Part shown: one piece after another, positions 37,639 through 47,510 of the stretch
Layout of the letters: every line of letters begins with the position of its first letter
How positions within the stretch are numbered: position 1 is the first letter of the stretch
Assembly: GCA_944321845.1 (NCBI GenBank)
Contig: CALUMT010000008.1
Coordinates: 1 to 64,000 of the forward strand
From: an uncultured Butyricimonas sp.
GTDB taxonomy: Bacteria > Bacteroidota > Bacteroidia > Bacteroidales > Marinifilaceae
DNA length: 64,000 nt
Direction: 5' to 3'
Translations under genes and position numbers: made by a program
The notes under the pieces: model-generated
What the model was told of the DNA's origin: nothing
What the model saw: the letters and a program-made list of their open reading frames with translations, nothing else
The model's database searches: none

Positions 37639-38670
37639 ATGATGAAAGTGATGAAAAGAGTAAGATATTTGTTCGTGATAACTATTCTGGTGTTGGCTTG
37701 TGCCTGTGACCGGAGTGATGAGGCTGATTTCGATTTGAATTTGCCAGATGGCCCTTCATTTGATGAATCGACAGCTTGGGGACAGCGTATGAAAGCGTTT
37801 TATGATAAATGGGGTGTATGGTGTCAGATTAATGTTCCTGCAAATGATTTGAATTATGCTTGGACAACGGGAGATAATTGGTCTTCTAGTTCGATAGATT
37901 ATCTGTACGAGGAAGCGGATGTTAACTATATAGAGAAAGCTTTGAATTTTTTAGATGAAGAGGTGATGGCGAACTTACCTTCTAGTATATTGGATGAATA
38001 TATGGGTTTGTTTATCGCCCTAGAGGGGAGAATGTATAAGTCTTATGAAATAGAAGATTATTTGGAGTATTCTTCAATAGAGGATTACCCGGATTTGACA
38101 ACGGAGTTTGATGAGTTGATGTATGGATGGAATGGAGCACGTTATCTGTTGTTGGCTCCGGTGGGGCCAGAATTTGATGAGATGGATAAAAATCAATTAA
38201 GAAGAGAATGGACAGCCTTGATTTTTTATGAAGCATTGAAAAATTTACCAAATCCTGATGAATTTGAACAAGTAAATCAATCCGCATGGGATAATTGGTT
38301 AGGCTATTTTTATTATGAATATATTCAGGGGAATCATGAAGATGGTTGGGAGGAAGGAAATATATTATTCTCTTATGATCCTTATTCAGATGGATTAGTA
38401 AGTCCGGGGACATTGGTGGGAGTTACTTTGTATGATGGGTATGATGATGAAAGTTCAAAAACAGGATTTTATGCTTATCTTTATAAGTGGTATGAGGCAC
38501 AGACTTGTTTAGATGCTTTTGCAGATTATGTAGCTTATATCATGTATGCTTCTGCGGAAGAAAAGGCTGAAATACGTTCGATGAATTCTAATATATTGAA
38601 AAATGAAGAACTAGTGAAAAAGTATTGCAAGCAATATCTGGATTGGGAGATTCCAGAATTAGGGGAATAA
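37639..38670 (+). CDS. SusD-linked lipoprotein, degenerate metallopeptidase (Mx1-like) fold
   Basis: This 343-residue lipoprotein (VLACACDRS) resembles the substrate-import-associated zinc metallohydrolase lipoproteins: FYDKWGVWCQINVPANDLNYAW early, YIEKALNFLDEEVMANLP, then ARYLLLAPVG. In the enzymes a zinc-binding HExxH follows, whereas this protein reads REWTALIFYEALKNL there and has no histidine pair. The late AQTCLDAFADYVAYIM and KKYCKQYLDW match the family's end. It holds the same operon place as the locus 1 homologue. I infer a catalytically dead binding protein. Similarity is by eye. Confidence 0.6.
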   Translation: MMKVMKRVRYLFVITILVLACACDRSDEADFDLNLPDGPSFDESTAWGQRMKAFYDKWGVWCQINVPANDLNYAWTTGDNWSSSSIDYLYEEADVNYIEKALNFLDEEVMANLPSSILDEYMGLFIALEGRMYKSYEIEDYLEYSSIEDYPDLTTEFDELMYGWNGARYLLLAPVGPEFDEMDKNQLRREWTALIFYEALKNLPNPDEFEQVNQSAWDNWLGYFYYEYIQGNHEDGWEEGNILFSYDPYSDGLVSPGTLVGVTLYDGYDDESSKTGFYAYLYKWYEAQTCLDAFADYVAYIMYASAEEKAEIRSMNSNILKNEELVKKYCKQYLDWEIPELGE

Positions 38671-38707
38671 TTAAAAATATGTTGTATTGAATGTAAAATA
38701 GAGAAAA

Positions 38708-39967
38708 ATGAAAATGAAGTATTGTTTAATGGTATTTTTATTGAGCTTAAGTTTTTGTTTGAGAGCTCAAGAGTGTGAACTGAGTGAAGGAATTATATTC
38801 CTGGATAATCAGCCTTGGAATGAAGTCTTAAAAAAAGCTTCGGAGCAAAATAAGTTGATTTTTATGGATTGTTATACTGTGTGGTGTGGTCCATGTAAAG
38901 GATTGTCTAAAGATATTTTTCCACAAAAGAAAATGGGTGATTTTTTTAATCCTCGATTCATTAACGTGAAATATGATATGGAAAAGGGAGATGGGAAAAT
39001 GTTATACGAGAAATATAAAAAATATATTATCGGTTTTCCAACTTTGTTGTTGATTAATAAAGATGGGGAAGTGGTCCACCAAATGGCAGGATATCATGAG
39101 GCCGATGATTTGATTGCGGGTATGAAGGCAGGAATGGAAGGACGTTCTTTGTTTGCAATGCAAAAAAAATACGAGAATGGAGATAGAAGTTTTGAGACTA
39201 TCCGCGATTACGTGAAAGTTTTGGAGGGGGCTTTTCAGAGGGATAAGATTAAGGAGATTATTGAGGATTATCTGAAAACTTTACCTAATGACAAGTTGTT
39301 AGATAGAGAGGTTTGGAGTTTAGTAGGAGATTATGTCCGCGATCCATATTCAAAATCATATCGTTTTGTTTTTAATAATTTAGATAAATATCAATACCGT
39401 TTAAAGGTTGACCGTTATGCTTTAGAGCGGCAGTTAGGAGATGGGATGTCAAAAGCAGTAAAGGATATTGTTGAGGTAACATTAAAAACGAAAAATGCAG
39501 ATACCTTGGAAATGATGAGGAAGAATGTGGATACTTTACAAATGATGTTGAGTTTGAATACAGTGAAAAGTTTCCCAAACCTATCATGTAAATTAGCAAT
39601 TAATGATGCTCGTTTACGAGGTGAGGTCATGGAGGTATATCGTAAATTGAAATTTGCGGATGAGATACATTTGTTAAATTATGAGGGAAGTTTTCGAAAG
39701 GCTGTTTATACTTTTATAGTTGATAATACTAAAGATAAAAAGTTATTGACCTCTTGTTTAAATGATTTGATTCAATTTCAACAGGAAGAAGATAAAGGCC
39801 GTTCTATGTTGTTGAATCAAAATTATTACGACGTGATAATGTCATTATATAGTAAATTGGGTAAGAAAAAAGAAGCGGAGCAAGCGAAGGAAAAGTATGA
39901 TACTATCGAGAAAGCTCAAAAAGCTGAAATAGAAAGAATGTTTCCACAGATTAAAGATGAACAATAA
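38708..39967 (+). CDS. Exported thioredoxin-fold protein with C-terminal helical region
   Basis: After a signal peptide (MKMKYCLMVFLLSLSFCLRAQ) comes a thioredoxin domain (about 30-145) with the active site VWCGPCKGLSKDIF (Cys 60, Cys 63) and the cis-Pro strand GFPTLLLINKDGE. The remaining 270 residues are charged and helical (TPR-like in look, no motif recognised). The protein probably acts as a periplasmic thiol-disulfide oxidoreductase, perhaps opening disulfides in imported protein. It lies 37 bases after the metallopeptidase-fold gene and before a TlpA-like gene. Confidence 0.8.
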   Translation: MKMKYCLMVFLLSLSFCLRAQECELSEGIIFLDNQPWNEVLKKASEQNKLIFMDCYTVWCGPCKGLSKDIFPQKKMGDFFNPRFINVKYDMEKGDGKMLYEKYKKYIIGFPTLLLINKDGEVVHQMAGYHEADDLIAGMKAGMEGRSLFAMQKKYENGDRSFETIRDYVKVLEGAFQRDKIKEIIEDYLKTLPNDKLLDREVWSLVGDYVRDPYSKSYRFVFNNLDKYQYRLKVDRYALERQLGDGMSKAVKDIVEVTLKTKNADTLEMMRKNVDTLQMMLSLNTVKSFPNLSCKLAINDARLRGEVMEVYRKLKFADEIHLLNYEGSFRKAVYTFIVDNTKDKKLLTSCLNDLIQFQQEEDKGRSMLLNQNYYDVIMSLYSKLGKKKEAEQAKEKYDTIEKAQKAEIERMFPQIKDEQ

Positions 39968-39987
39968 TAAAGAATAAATCAAAGACT

Positions 39988-41103
39988 ATGAAAAGTAATT
40001 TATTTTTAGGATTATTGGCTATGGCGGTGGTAGCCATCTCCTGTGCTAGCGAAAAACACTATAAGATCTCGGGAACGGTAGAAGGAGGAGATGGTATGGT
40101 GGTTTATTTACAGAAGCAAATAGGTGAAAAAGAATTTCTTGTAGAAGATTCTGTTCGACTTAATGGAGAGAAGTTTGTGTTGACAGGTAAAATAGAACAG
40201 ATGGATAAGCGTGTATTAAAGATAGGAAATACAGAAACGGCTCTTTTTTTAGATGATGTCCCGATGGAGGTGACTGCAACCTTTACAAAAGATAAGGGTG
40301 GTAATAAAACAACAAATTATAAAGTTGAGTTAAAAGGAAGTCCTGAACAGGATATTTTGGCAGAATGGAAATCGTTAGAACTGGGAAAAGCCTTTATGTC
40401 TTTGGGGGGAATGTTTGCTATGGCGCAAGTGAAGGATGATTCAGTGAAATTGGATTCCACGTATAAAGCAATTGAATTACTAAAACAAGAGTTAGATAAG
40501 AAAATCAAGCATTTTATTGATTCAAACTCGAATCGTGTAGTTACTGCTTACATGATTAGCGAGTTTATTGCTCGGGATTATCCATTTGATTATGTAGAGA
40601 GTGCTTACGCTAACTTAACCCCCGAAGTAAAAGCTTCTTATGGAGGACAACTGTTAAAAGCGAAAATAGAAAGATTAAAATCAATCAATGTTGGAGGAAT
40701 TGCTCCGGATATTGAATTGGCTGGTCCTGATGGTAATATGATTAAATTGTCTTCATTACGAGGGAAATACGTGTTACTTGATTTTTGGGCGTCTTGGTGT
40801 GGACCATGTTTGGCAGAAGTCCCTAACGTGAAAGCCATTTATGATAAGTATAAAGATAAGGGGTTTGAGATTTATGGTGTGTCGCTGGATAATAAAGAAG
40901 ATGCCTGGAAAAATGCGATAGAAAAACATGGATTAACTTGGTTGCATGTTTCTTCTTTGAAGGGGTGGGAATGTCCTGTTGCTAAGCAATATAACGTAAC
41001 AGGTATACCTAAAATGTACCTGTTGGATCCGGAAGGTCGTATCGTAGCAATGGATTTACGTGGGGAGGAATTAAAAGCTAAAGTTGCCTCTTTCTTCGAG
41101 TAA
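39988..41103 (+). CDS. TlpA-family thiol-disulfide oxidoreductase with DUF4369-like N-domain, lipoprotein
   Basis: The 371-residue lipoprotein (AVVAISCASE) begins with a beta domain of the DUF4369 type (YKISGTVEGGDGMVVYLQKQ) and a helical linker, then an AhpC/TSA-like thioredoxin domain (about 235-371) with the active site LLDFWASWCGPCLAEVP (Cys 271, Cys 274) and the cis-Pro region VTGIPKMYLLDPEGR. Such proteins reduce periplasmic disulfides. Together with the preceding thioredoxin it gives locus 3 two reductases next to a protease. Confidence 0.88.
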   Translation: MKSNLFLGLLAMAVVAISCASEKHYKISGTVEGGDGMVVYLQKQIGEKEFLVEDSVRLNGEKFVLTGKIEQMDKRVLKIGNTETALFLDDVPMEVTATFTKDKGGNKTTNYKVELKGSPEQDILAEWKSLELGKAFMSLGGMFAMAQVKDDSVKLDSTYKAIELLKQELDKKIKHFIDSNSNRVVTAYMISEFIARDYPFDYVESAYANLTPEVKASYGGQLLKAKIERLKSINVGGIAPDIELAGPDGNMIKLSSLRGKYVLLDFWASWCGPCLAEVPNVKAIYDKYKDKGFEIYGVSLDNKEDAWKNAIEKHGLTWLHVSSLKGWECPVAKQYNVTGIPKMYLLDPEGRIVAMDLRGEELKAKVASFFE

Positions 41104-41135
41104 TGTGTAAAATAAAAATCGTTTAATGAAATAGA

Positions 41136-43775
41136 ATGAATATGAGATTAGTATTTTGGTTATTAGCACTATTATTGATTTTTCCGAACTTTTCCAATTT
41201 GAATGCTGCGGAGAAAAGTAAGAAAAAGAAAAAAGGTACGGAAATTGCTTTGCCGGCGCCTAAGAAACAGAGCCCTTATGAGAAATTGTTTAAGGGGAAG
41301 AATGTTGTAACAGCTAAAAGTAATTTTATTACTTTGCATAAAGTGGGAGATAAGTTATATTTTGAGATTCCATTGAAATACATGGAGCGAGAGATTTTAT
41401 TGGCTTCCACTGTGACTAATGTTACTGCACCTGATTTCTGTGATATCGGTTATAAAGCTAATCAACCATTGCATCTGAAATTTACCCGTCGGGATAGTAC
41501 TGTATTTTTGCGTTATGTTACTTCAACTGCAACTACGGATAATTTGCAAAAAGCTATGGAAACCGTGTACGGGGATCCGATCTTCAATGCTTATGACGTG
41601 AAAGCTTATAATCCAGATAGTACAGCTGTGGTCATTGATATGACGACCTTGTTTACTACCAATGTAAAAGATTTGAGTTTCTTCCCAGATGCACTGATGG
41701 GAGGAATGGTTAGTTTGTCTACATCTTTTAAAAAAGAGGCTTCTTATTTGGATGAGATTAAGGCTTTTGATGATAATCTCAGTATAAAATCCGTGATGTC
41801 TTATGGTGTTTCAATGAGTGTTATGGGGATGATGAAGTTGATGGATAATTATCCTTTTACCGCTACAGTAACCCGTTCTATTTTATTGTTGCCAGAAGAA
41901 CCCATGCGTCCTCGTTTGACGGATTCGAGGGTGGGGATTTTTAATACGACTAAAACCCGTCTTTCCATAACGAACGAGGATGAGATCGGGCGTTATTCTG
42001 TAGCTCATCGTTGGAGGATAGAACCTAAGGATGTTGAAGCGTATAAAAGGGGAGAGTTGGTTGAGCCCGTGAAACCGATCGTATTTTACGTGGATGACGC
42101 TTTCCCCGAATTGTGGAAAGAGTCAATTCATAAAGGGGTTACAAATTGGAATGCGGCTTTCGAGAAAATCGGTTTTAAAAATGTAATGATTGCAAAAGAT
42201 TTTCCTAAAGATGATCCTACTTTTGATCCGGATAATTTGAAATATTCTTGTATCCGTTATATTCCCAATACAACAGCTAATGCTATGGGACCTTCTTGGA
42301 CAGATCCTCGCAGTGGTGAAATTGTGAATGCATCGGTGTTGGTATATGGAAATATTATTCAATTGTTGAATAACTGGTGTTTTGTTCAGACAGCTCAATT
42401 AGATGCTTCTGTAAGAGGGAAAAAATTACCTGATGATGTGGTGAAAGAGGCAATGGTATACGTGATTTCTCACGAGGTGGGTCACTGTTTGGGCTTTATG
42501 CATAATATGGGTTCTTCTTCTGCTTTCCCTGTGGATTCTTTGCGTTCTGCCACGTTTACGCAGAAGTATGGGACGACTCCCTGTATCATGGATTATGCTC
42601 GTTTTAATTATGTTGCACAGCCTGAAGATAAAGGTGTCAAACTGACTCCTCCAGATTTAGGTGTGTATGATTATTTCCTGGTTAAATGGAATTATCAATA
42701 TCTTCCAGGCTTAAAAGATGAATGGGAAGAACAACCTATCGTGGAGAGTTGGATGGACGAACATGCAGGAGATCCTATTTACCGTTATGGACGTCAACAA
42801 GTACAAACACGTTATGATCCGAGTGCTTTGGAGGAAGATTTGGGGGATGACCCGATAAAAGCTAGTGATTATGGAATAAAGAATCTGAAATATATCCTTG
42901 CCCATTTGGAAGAATGGATAGAAAATGATACGGATTATACCCATAGAAGAGCCTTGTATAGCCAGATTTTAAACCAATATTATCGTTATTTACGTAACGT
43001 AATGTATAATATTGGGGGTATCTATTTGACAGAAGTAAAAGAGGGAACTCCGGGAAAAACTTATGAAGCTGTTGCCAAAGAACGTCAGAAAGCCTCAATG
43101 AAGTGGTTGTTGAATCAATATAAAACAATGTCTTGGTTAGATAATACGGAATTGACTCAGCATTTCCCGTTGGCAATCAACGGTAGCGCAACTGTACGTG
43201 CAAAAGTGGCTGGGGAATTCAGTAAGTTGATAAGTAATGTAATATTGTCTTCTTATGTGGCTTCATCACCCTATTCCGTGGAGGAATTTATGACGGATTT
43301 GTATAATGGCACCTGGAATTCATTATTACAAGGTACATCATTGACAGAAGGAGATAAAATATTGCAAAAAGCTGTGGTGGATATGATTTGTGCTTCATTG
43401 AATGATGGAGATAAAGGAAGTAAATCTTTTTTGGGTTTTGCCCCATCTGTAGATGAGATTTTGTTGTACAATCTGGATGAAACCGGTTTGGTTCGTCGTT
43501 ACGAAGAGGCATTCCGTTGTGTTGATGAGAAATATGGCCAGGGTTTTGTCGGTTCTCGTATTTCTCTTGATGAAAATTTCGGTCCCGCTGGTTATGGTTT
43601 CCAGCGACCAATAAATATTTCTGCCATTGATGATTCAAAGGCTTATTTACAAAATCTTGCTGTCAAATCCCGAGCTTTATTGAAAGGTCGTGTTAATGGA
43701 ATGACTGGAAAAACAAGGATTCATTACCAGTCTCTTTTGATTAAGTTGAATAATGCTTTGAAAGATAAATTATAA
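41136..43775 (+). CDS. Zinc-dependent metzincin-type protease (DUF5117/DUF5118-like)
   Basis: This 879-residue exported protease (signal LLALLLIFPNFSNLNAA) has the full metzincin zinc site HEVGHCLGFMH (His 446, Glu 447, His 450, His 456) followed by SCIMDYARFN-like Met-turn residues (PCIMDYARFNY). The N-terminal half (YEKLFKGKNVVTAKSNFITL, VAHRWRIEPKD) matches the large Bacteroidota family with DUF5117/DUF5118. It is the last gene of locus 3. A full-length protease after two thiol reductases, behind SusC/SusD, points to breakdown and import of a protein substrate. That last step is inference. Confidence 0.9.
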   Translation: MNMRLVFWLLALLLIFPNFSNLNAAEKSKKKKKGTEIALPAPKKQSPYEKLFKGKNVVTAKSNFITLHKVGDKLYFEIPLKYMEREILLASTVTNVTAPDFCDIGYKANQPLHLKFTRRDSTVFLRYVTSTATTDNLQKAMETVYGDPIFNAYDVKAYNPDSTAVVIDMTTLFTTNVKDLSFFPDALMGGMVSLSTSFKKEASYLDEIKAFDDNLSIKSVMSYGVSMSVMGMMKLMDNYPFTATVTRSILLLPEEPMRPRLTDSRVGIFNTTKTRLSITNEDEIGRYSVAHRWRIEPKDVEAYKRGELVEPVKPIVFYVDDAFPELWKESIHKGVTNWNAAFEKIGFKNVMIAKDFPKDDPTFDPDNLKYSCIRYIPNTTANAMGPSWTDPRSGEIVNASVLVYGNIIQLLNNWCFVQTAQLDASVRGKKLPDDVVKEAMVYVISHEVGHCLGFMHNMGSSSAFPVDSLRSATFTQKYGTTPCIMDYARFNYVAQPEDKGVKLTPPDLGVYDYFLVKWNYQYLPGLKDEWEEQPIVESWMDEHAGDPIYRYGRQQVQTRYDPSALEEDLGDDPIKASDYGIKNLKYILAHLEEWIENDTDYTHRRALYSQILNQYYRYLRNVMYNIGGIYLTEVKEGTPGKTYEAVAKERQKASMKWLLNQYKTMSWLDNTELTQHFPLAINGSATVRAKVAGEFSKLISNVILSSYVASSPYSVEEFMTDLYNGTWNSLLQGTSLTEGDKILQKAVVDMICASLNDGDKGSKSFLGFAPSVDEILLYNLDETGLVRRYEEAFRCVDEKYGQGFVGSRISLDENFGPAGYGFQRPINISAIDDSKAYLQNLAVKSRALLKGRVNGMTGKTRIHYQSLLIKLNNALKDKL

Positions 43776-43823
43776 GAGTTGAATGTGATTTGACATAGAA
43801 ACTACACTAACTCATGCAATTAA

Positions 43824-43853
43824 CAAAAACAGCCCGGATTATCCGGGCTGTTC
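43824..43853. terminator. Convergent terminator between locus 3 and yidC
   Basis: AACAGCCCGGAT at 43828-43839 and ATCCGGGCTGTT at 43841-43852 form a perfect 12-base palindrome around one base. On the minus strand a TTTTTG tail follows, fitting yidC. On the plus strand the tail TTCCTGTTATTT is weaker but may still serve locus 3. Confidence 0.8.
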
Positions 43854-43904
43854 CTGTTATTTGGAAAATCTATCTTTAGATATTTATCGTGTTTGTTGAA
43901 CGTC

Positions 43905-45755
43905 TCATTTTTTCCTTCTCTGTTGTTCCCGGAGGCGTTGTTCTTGCATTTTTTGCATTTCCTCCAGGCGTTGTTGGAAACGGGATTTCTTGATAGGTTT
44001 GCTCTTGGCCAATTCAATTTGTTGCAACAGTTTTTTATCATCCACGAATTTACGGATAATCCACGTTTGGAGAATCGTGATTAAGGTGGCGATAAAATAG
44101 TAGTAACTCAAACCGGAAGAATAATTGTTGAAGATGAACAGGAACATGATGGGCATGAGGTACATCATGAACTGCATGCTCTTCATCTGGTCATTCTGGG
44201 GCTGGTTCTTCTGATTCATGATCATGTAGATAATGTTTGTTGCGGTCATCAACAAGCAGAACAAACTGACATGATTACCATAGAACGGGATGCTGAAAGG
44301 CAAGGTTGCGATGGAATCATAGGAAGCCAAGTCTGTTGCCCACAAGAAACTTTTCTGACGTAACTCGATAGCCCCGGGGAAGAAATAGAAAAGAGCGATC
44401 AAGATCGGCATCTGCAGTAATAATGGTAAGCATCCGCCCATGGGATTCACTCCTGCCCGTTTATACAATTTCATCATGGCCTGTTGGCGTTCCATGGCCC
44501 GGTCTGCCGGAATTTTCTTGTTGATTTCATCAATCTGTGGTTTCAGTACACGCATTTTAGCCTGAGACATGTACGATTTGTACGTTAACGGGAAAAGTAC
44601 GAGTTTGATGATTAATGTCAGCAGGAGAATAATTAACCCGTAATTCGTTGTCACGTGGTTCTCCAGGAAATTGAATATCGGGATAACGATATAACGGTTG
44701 AACCATGCGAGCCACTTCCATCCTAAATCAACCAATTCGTGTAATTGGATATCTTTACCGTATTCCCGCAATACCGGGTAGGAGTTTGGACCGAAAAAGA
44801 AATGCATATCGTATTTCTCCACGCTGTTCCCCGCGTAAGGTAGTGCAATCTCCGAAGAGGCATTTTTCAGGAATCCTGCAGCCGTGTTGATATCCGAGGA
44901 TACACTCATGTTATCGAAAGGCTTTTCGGCGATAAGTACCGAGGAGAAGAATTGCTGCTTGTAAGCTACCCATTTAACCCCGGTGGATAATTCCTCGCTT
45001 GATTTTCCTGTCAAAGAAAGGTGTTCTACATCGCCATCCGTGAAGTTGTAATAGACTCCCGTGTAGCGATTTTCGAAATCTTTACTCTTCTCCAGCTGTG
45101 GCATTTCCATATTCCAGTGTAGGGTCAGGAAATTCGTGTTTGCCGCGATGACATCATTCAGGTGGCAGGCGTTGATGGAAAAATCGACCATGTACGTGTC
45201 CGGGGCTAACCGATAGGTAAACTCCAGGTAGCGGGTAGAATCCACGTATGCTCTCAGGCTTAATTCCTGTGTCGTTTCATTGGCCACGAGATGCTTGTTG
45301 CTGGATGCCGGTACGAAAATCAATTCGCTCGTGTTTATTTGGCGGTTACGGGCGTAGAAACTCAGGAACATTTCGCTCGTTTTTTCTTGCCACAGGACAA
45401 GCGGTAATGAATCATGCGTGCGGTAATCTTTCAGATCCACGAGGCTGATACGTCCACCTTTACCGTCAATGTGTAACTTGATTTTGTCGTTTTCCAGCGT
45501 GAAAACCTCCGGCTGCAGGGAATCCTGCAGGAAAACAGCCGCGGTAGCGGATTGTCCTGCTTCCTGAGCGTTGGCCAGTTCCAGAGCCTTTTGTCTTTCT
45601 TGTTCTAGTTTCGCTTGTTGTTGGGCCTCTACACGGGCAATGGAATCACGTACTTGCATGGCGCGTAATTCCTCTTTCGAGGGGCTCATGAAATACGAGT
45701 AGCCGACCAGTATCAAGGCAATAATAACTAATCCGGTTATTGTATTTTTATCCAT
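43905..45755 (-). CDS. yidC: Membrane protein insertase YidC
   Basis: YidC inserts and folds inner-membrane proteins, alone or with SecYEG. The 616-residue protein has an N-terminal membrane anchor (ITGLVIIALILVGYSYFM), a large periplasmic beta domain (about 60-340) and the conserved C-terminal core with five membrane segments, including NYGLIILLLTLIIKLVLFPL, the hydrophilic loop with MKLYKRAGVNPMGGCLPLLL, and a basic tail (KSRFQQRLEEMQ, ending QRRKK). Its start is 30 bases after pyrG, so the two are likely co-transcribed. Length and order of domains fit the Gram-negative type. Confidence 0.95.
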   Translation of the reverse strand: MDKNTITGLVIIALILVGYSYFMSPSKEELRAMQVRDSIARVEAQQQAKLEQERQKALELANAQEAGQSATAAVFLQDSLQPEVFTLENDKIKLHIDGKGGRISLVDLKDYRTHDSLPLVLWQEKTSEMFLSFYARNRQINTSELIFVPASSNKHLVANETTQELSLRAYVDSTRYLEFTYRLAPDTYMVDFSINACHLNDVIAANTNFLTLHWNMEMPQLEKSKDFENRYTGVYYNFTDGDVEHLSLTGKSSEELSTGVKWVAYKQQFFSSVLIAEKPFDNMSVSSDINTAAGFLKNASSEIALPYAGNSVEKYDMHFFFGPNSYPVLREYGKDIQLHELVDLGWKWLAWFNRYIVIPIFNFLENHVTTNYGLIILLLTLIIKLVLFPLTYKSYMSQAKMRVLKPQIDEINKKIPADRAMERQQAMMKLYKRAGVNPMGGCLPLLLQMPILIALFYFFPGAIELRQKSFLWATDLASYDSIATLPFSIPFYGNHVSLFCLLMTATNIIYMIMNQKNQPQNDQMKSMQFMMYLMPIMFLFIFNNYSSGLSYYYFIATLITILQTWIIRKFVDDKKLLQQIELAKSKPIKKSRFQQRLEEMQKMQEQRLREQQRRKK

Positions 45756-45785
45756 AAATTACTGATATATTTTGATATTTTAGGG

Positions 45786-47396
<1,611 letters not shown>

Positions 47397-47432
47397 TTAG
47401 TTTATTGTTATTTCCCATTTGAAACTTAATCG

Positions 47433-47462
47433 CGAAAGTACGAAAAAAATATGACCTGCAAA
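47433..47462 (-). promoter_or_regulatory. Promoter of pyrG-yidC
   Basis: Minus strand: TTTG at 47462-47459, an 18-base spacer and TACTTTCG at 47440-47433, one base from TAnnTTTG. The predicted start is near 47426, giving a leader of about 45 bases to the pyrG ATG. It stands immediately downstream of the DUF349 gene's terminator. Confidence 0.55.
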
Positions 47463-47495
47463 CGAAAAGAGGTGCTTTTGAGGCACCTCTTTTCG
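47463..47495 (-). terminator. Terminator of the DUF349 gene
   Basis: CGAAAAGAGGTGC at 47463-47475 and GCACCTCTTTTCG at 47483-47495 form a perfect 13-pair stem with a 7-base loop, starting 15 bases after the stop codon. The 3' arm on the minus strand carries its own TTTTCG. Confidence 0.8.
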
Positions 47496-47510
47496 TATCT
47501 TGACAAATTC

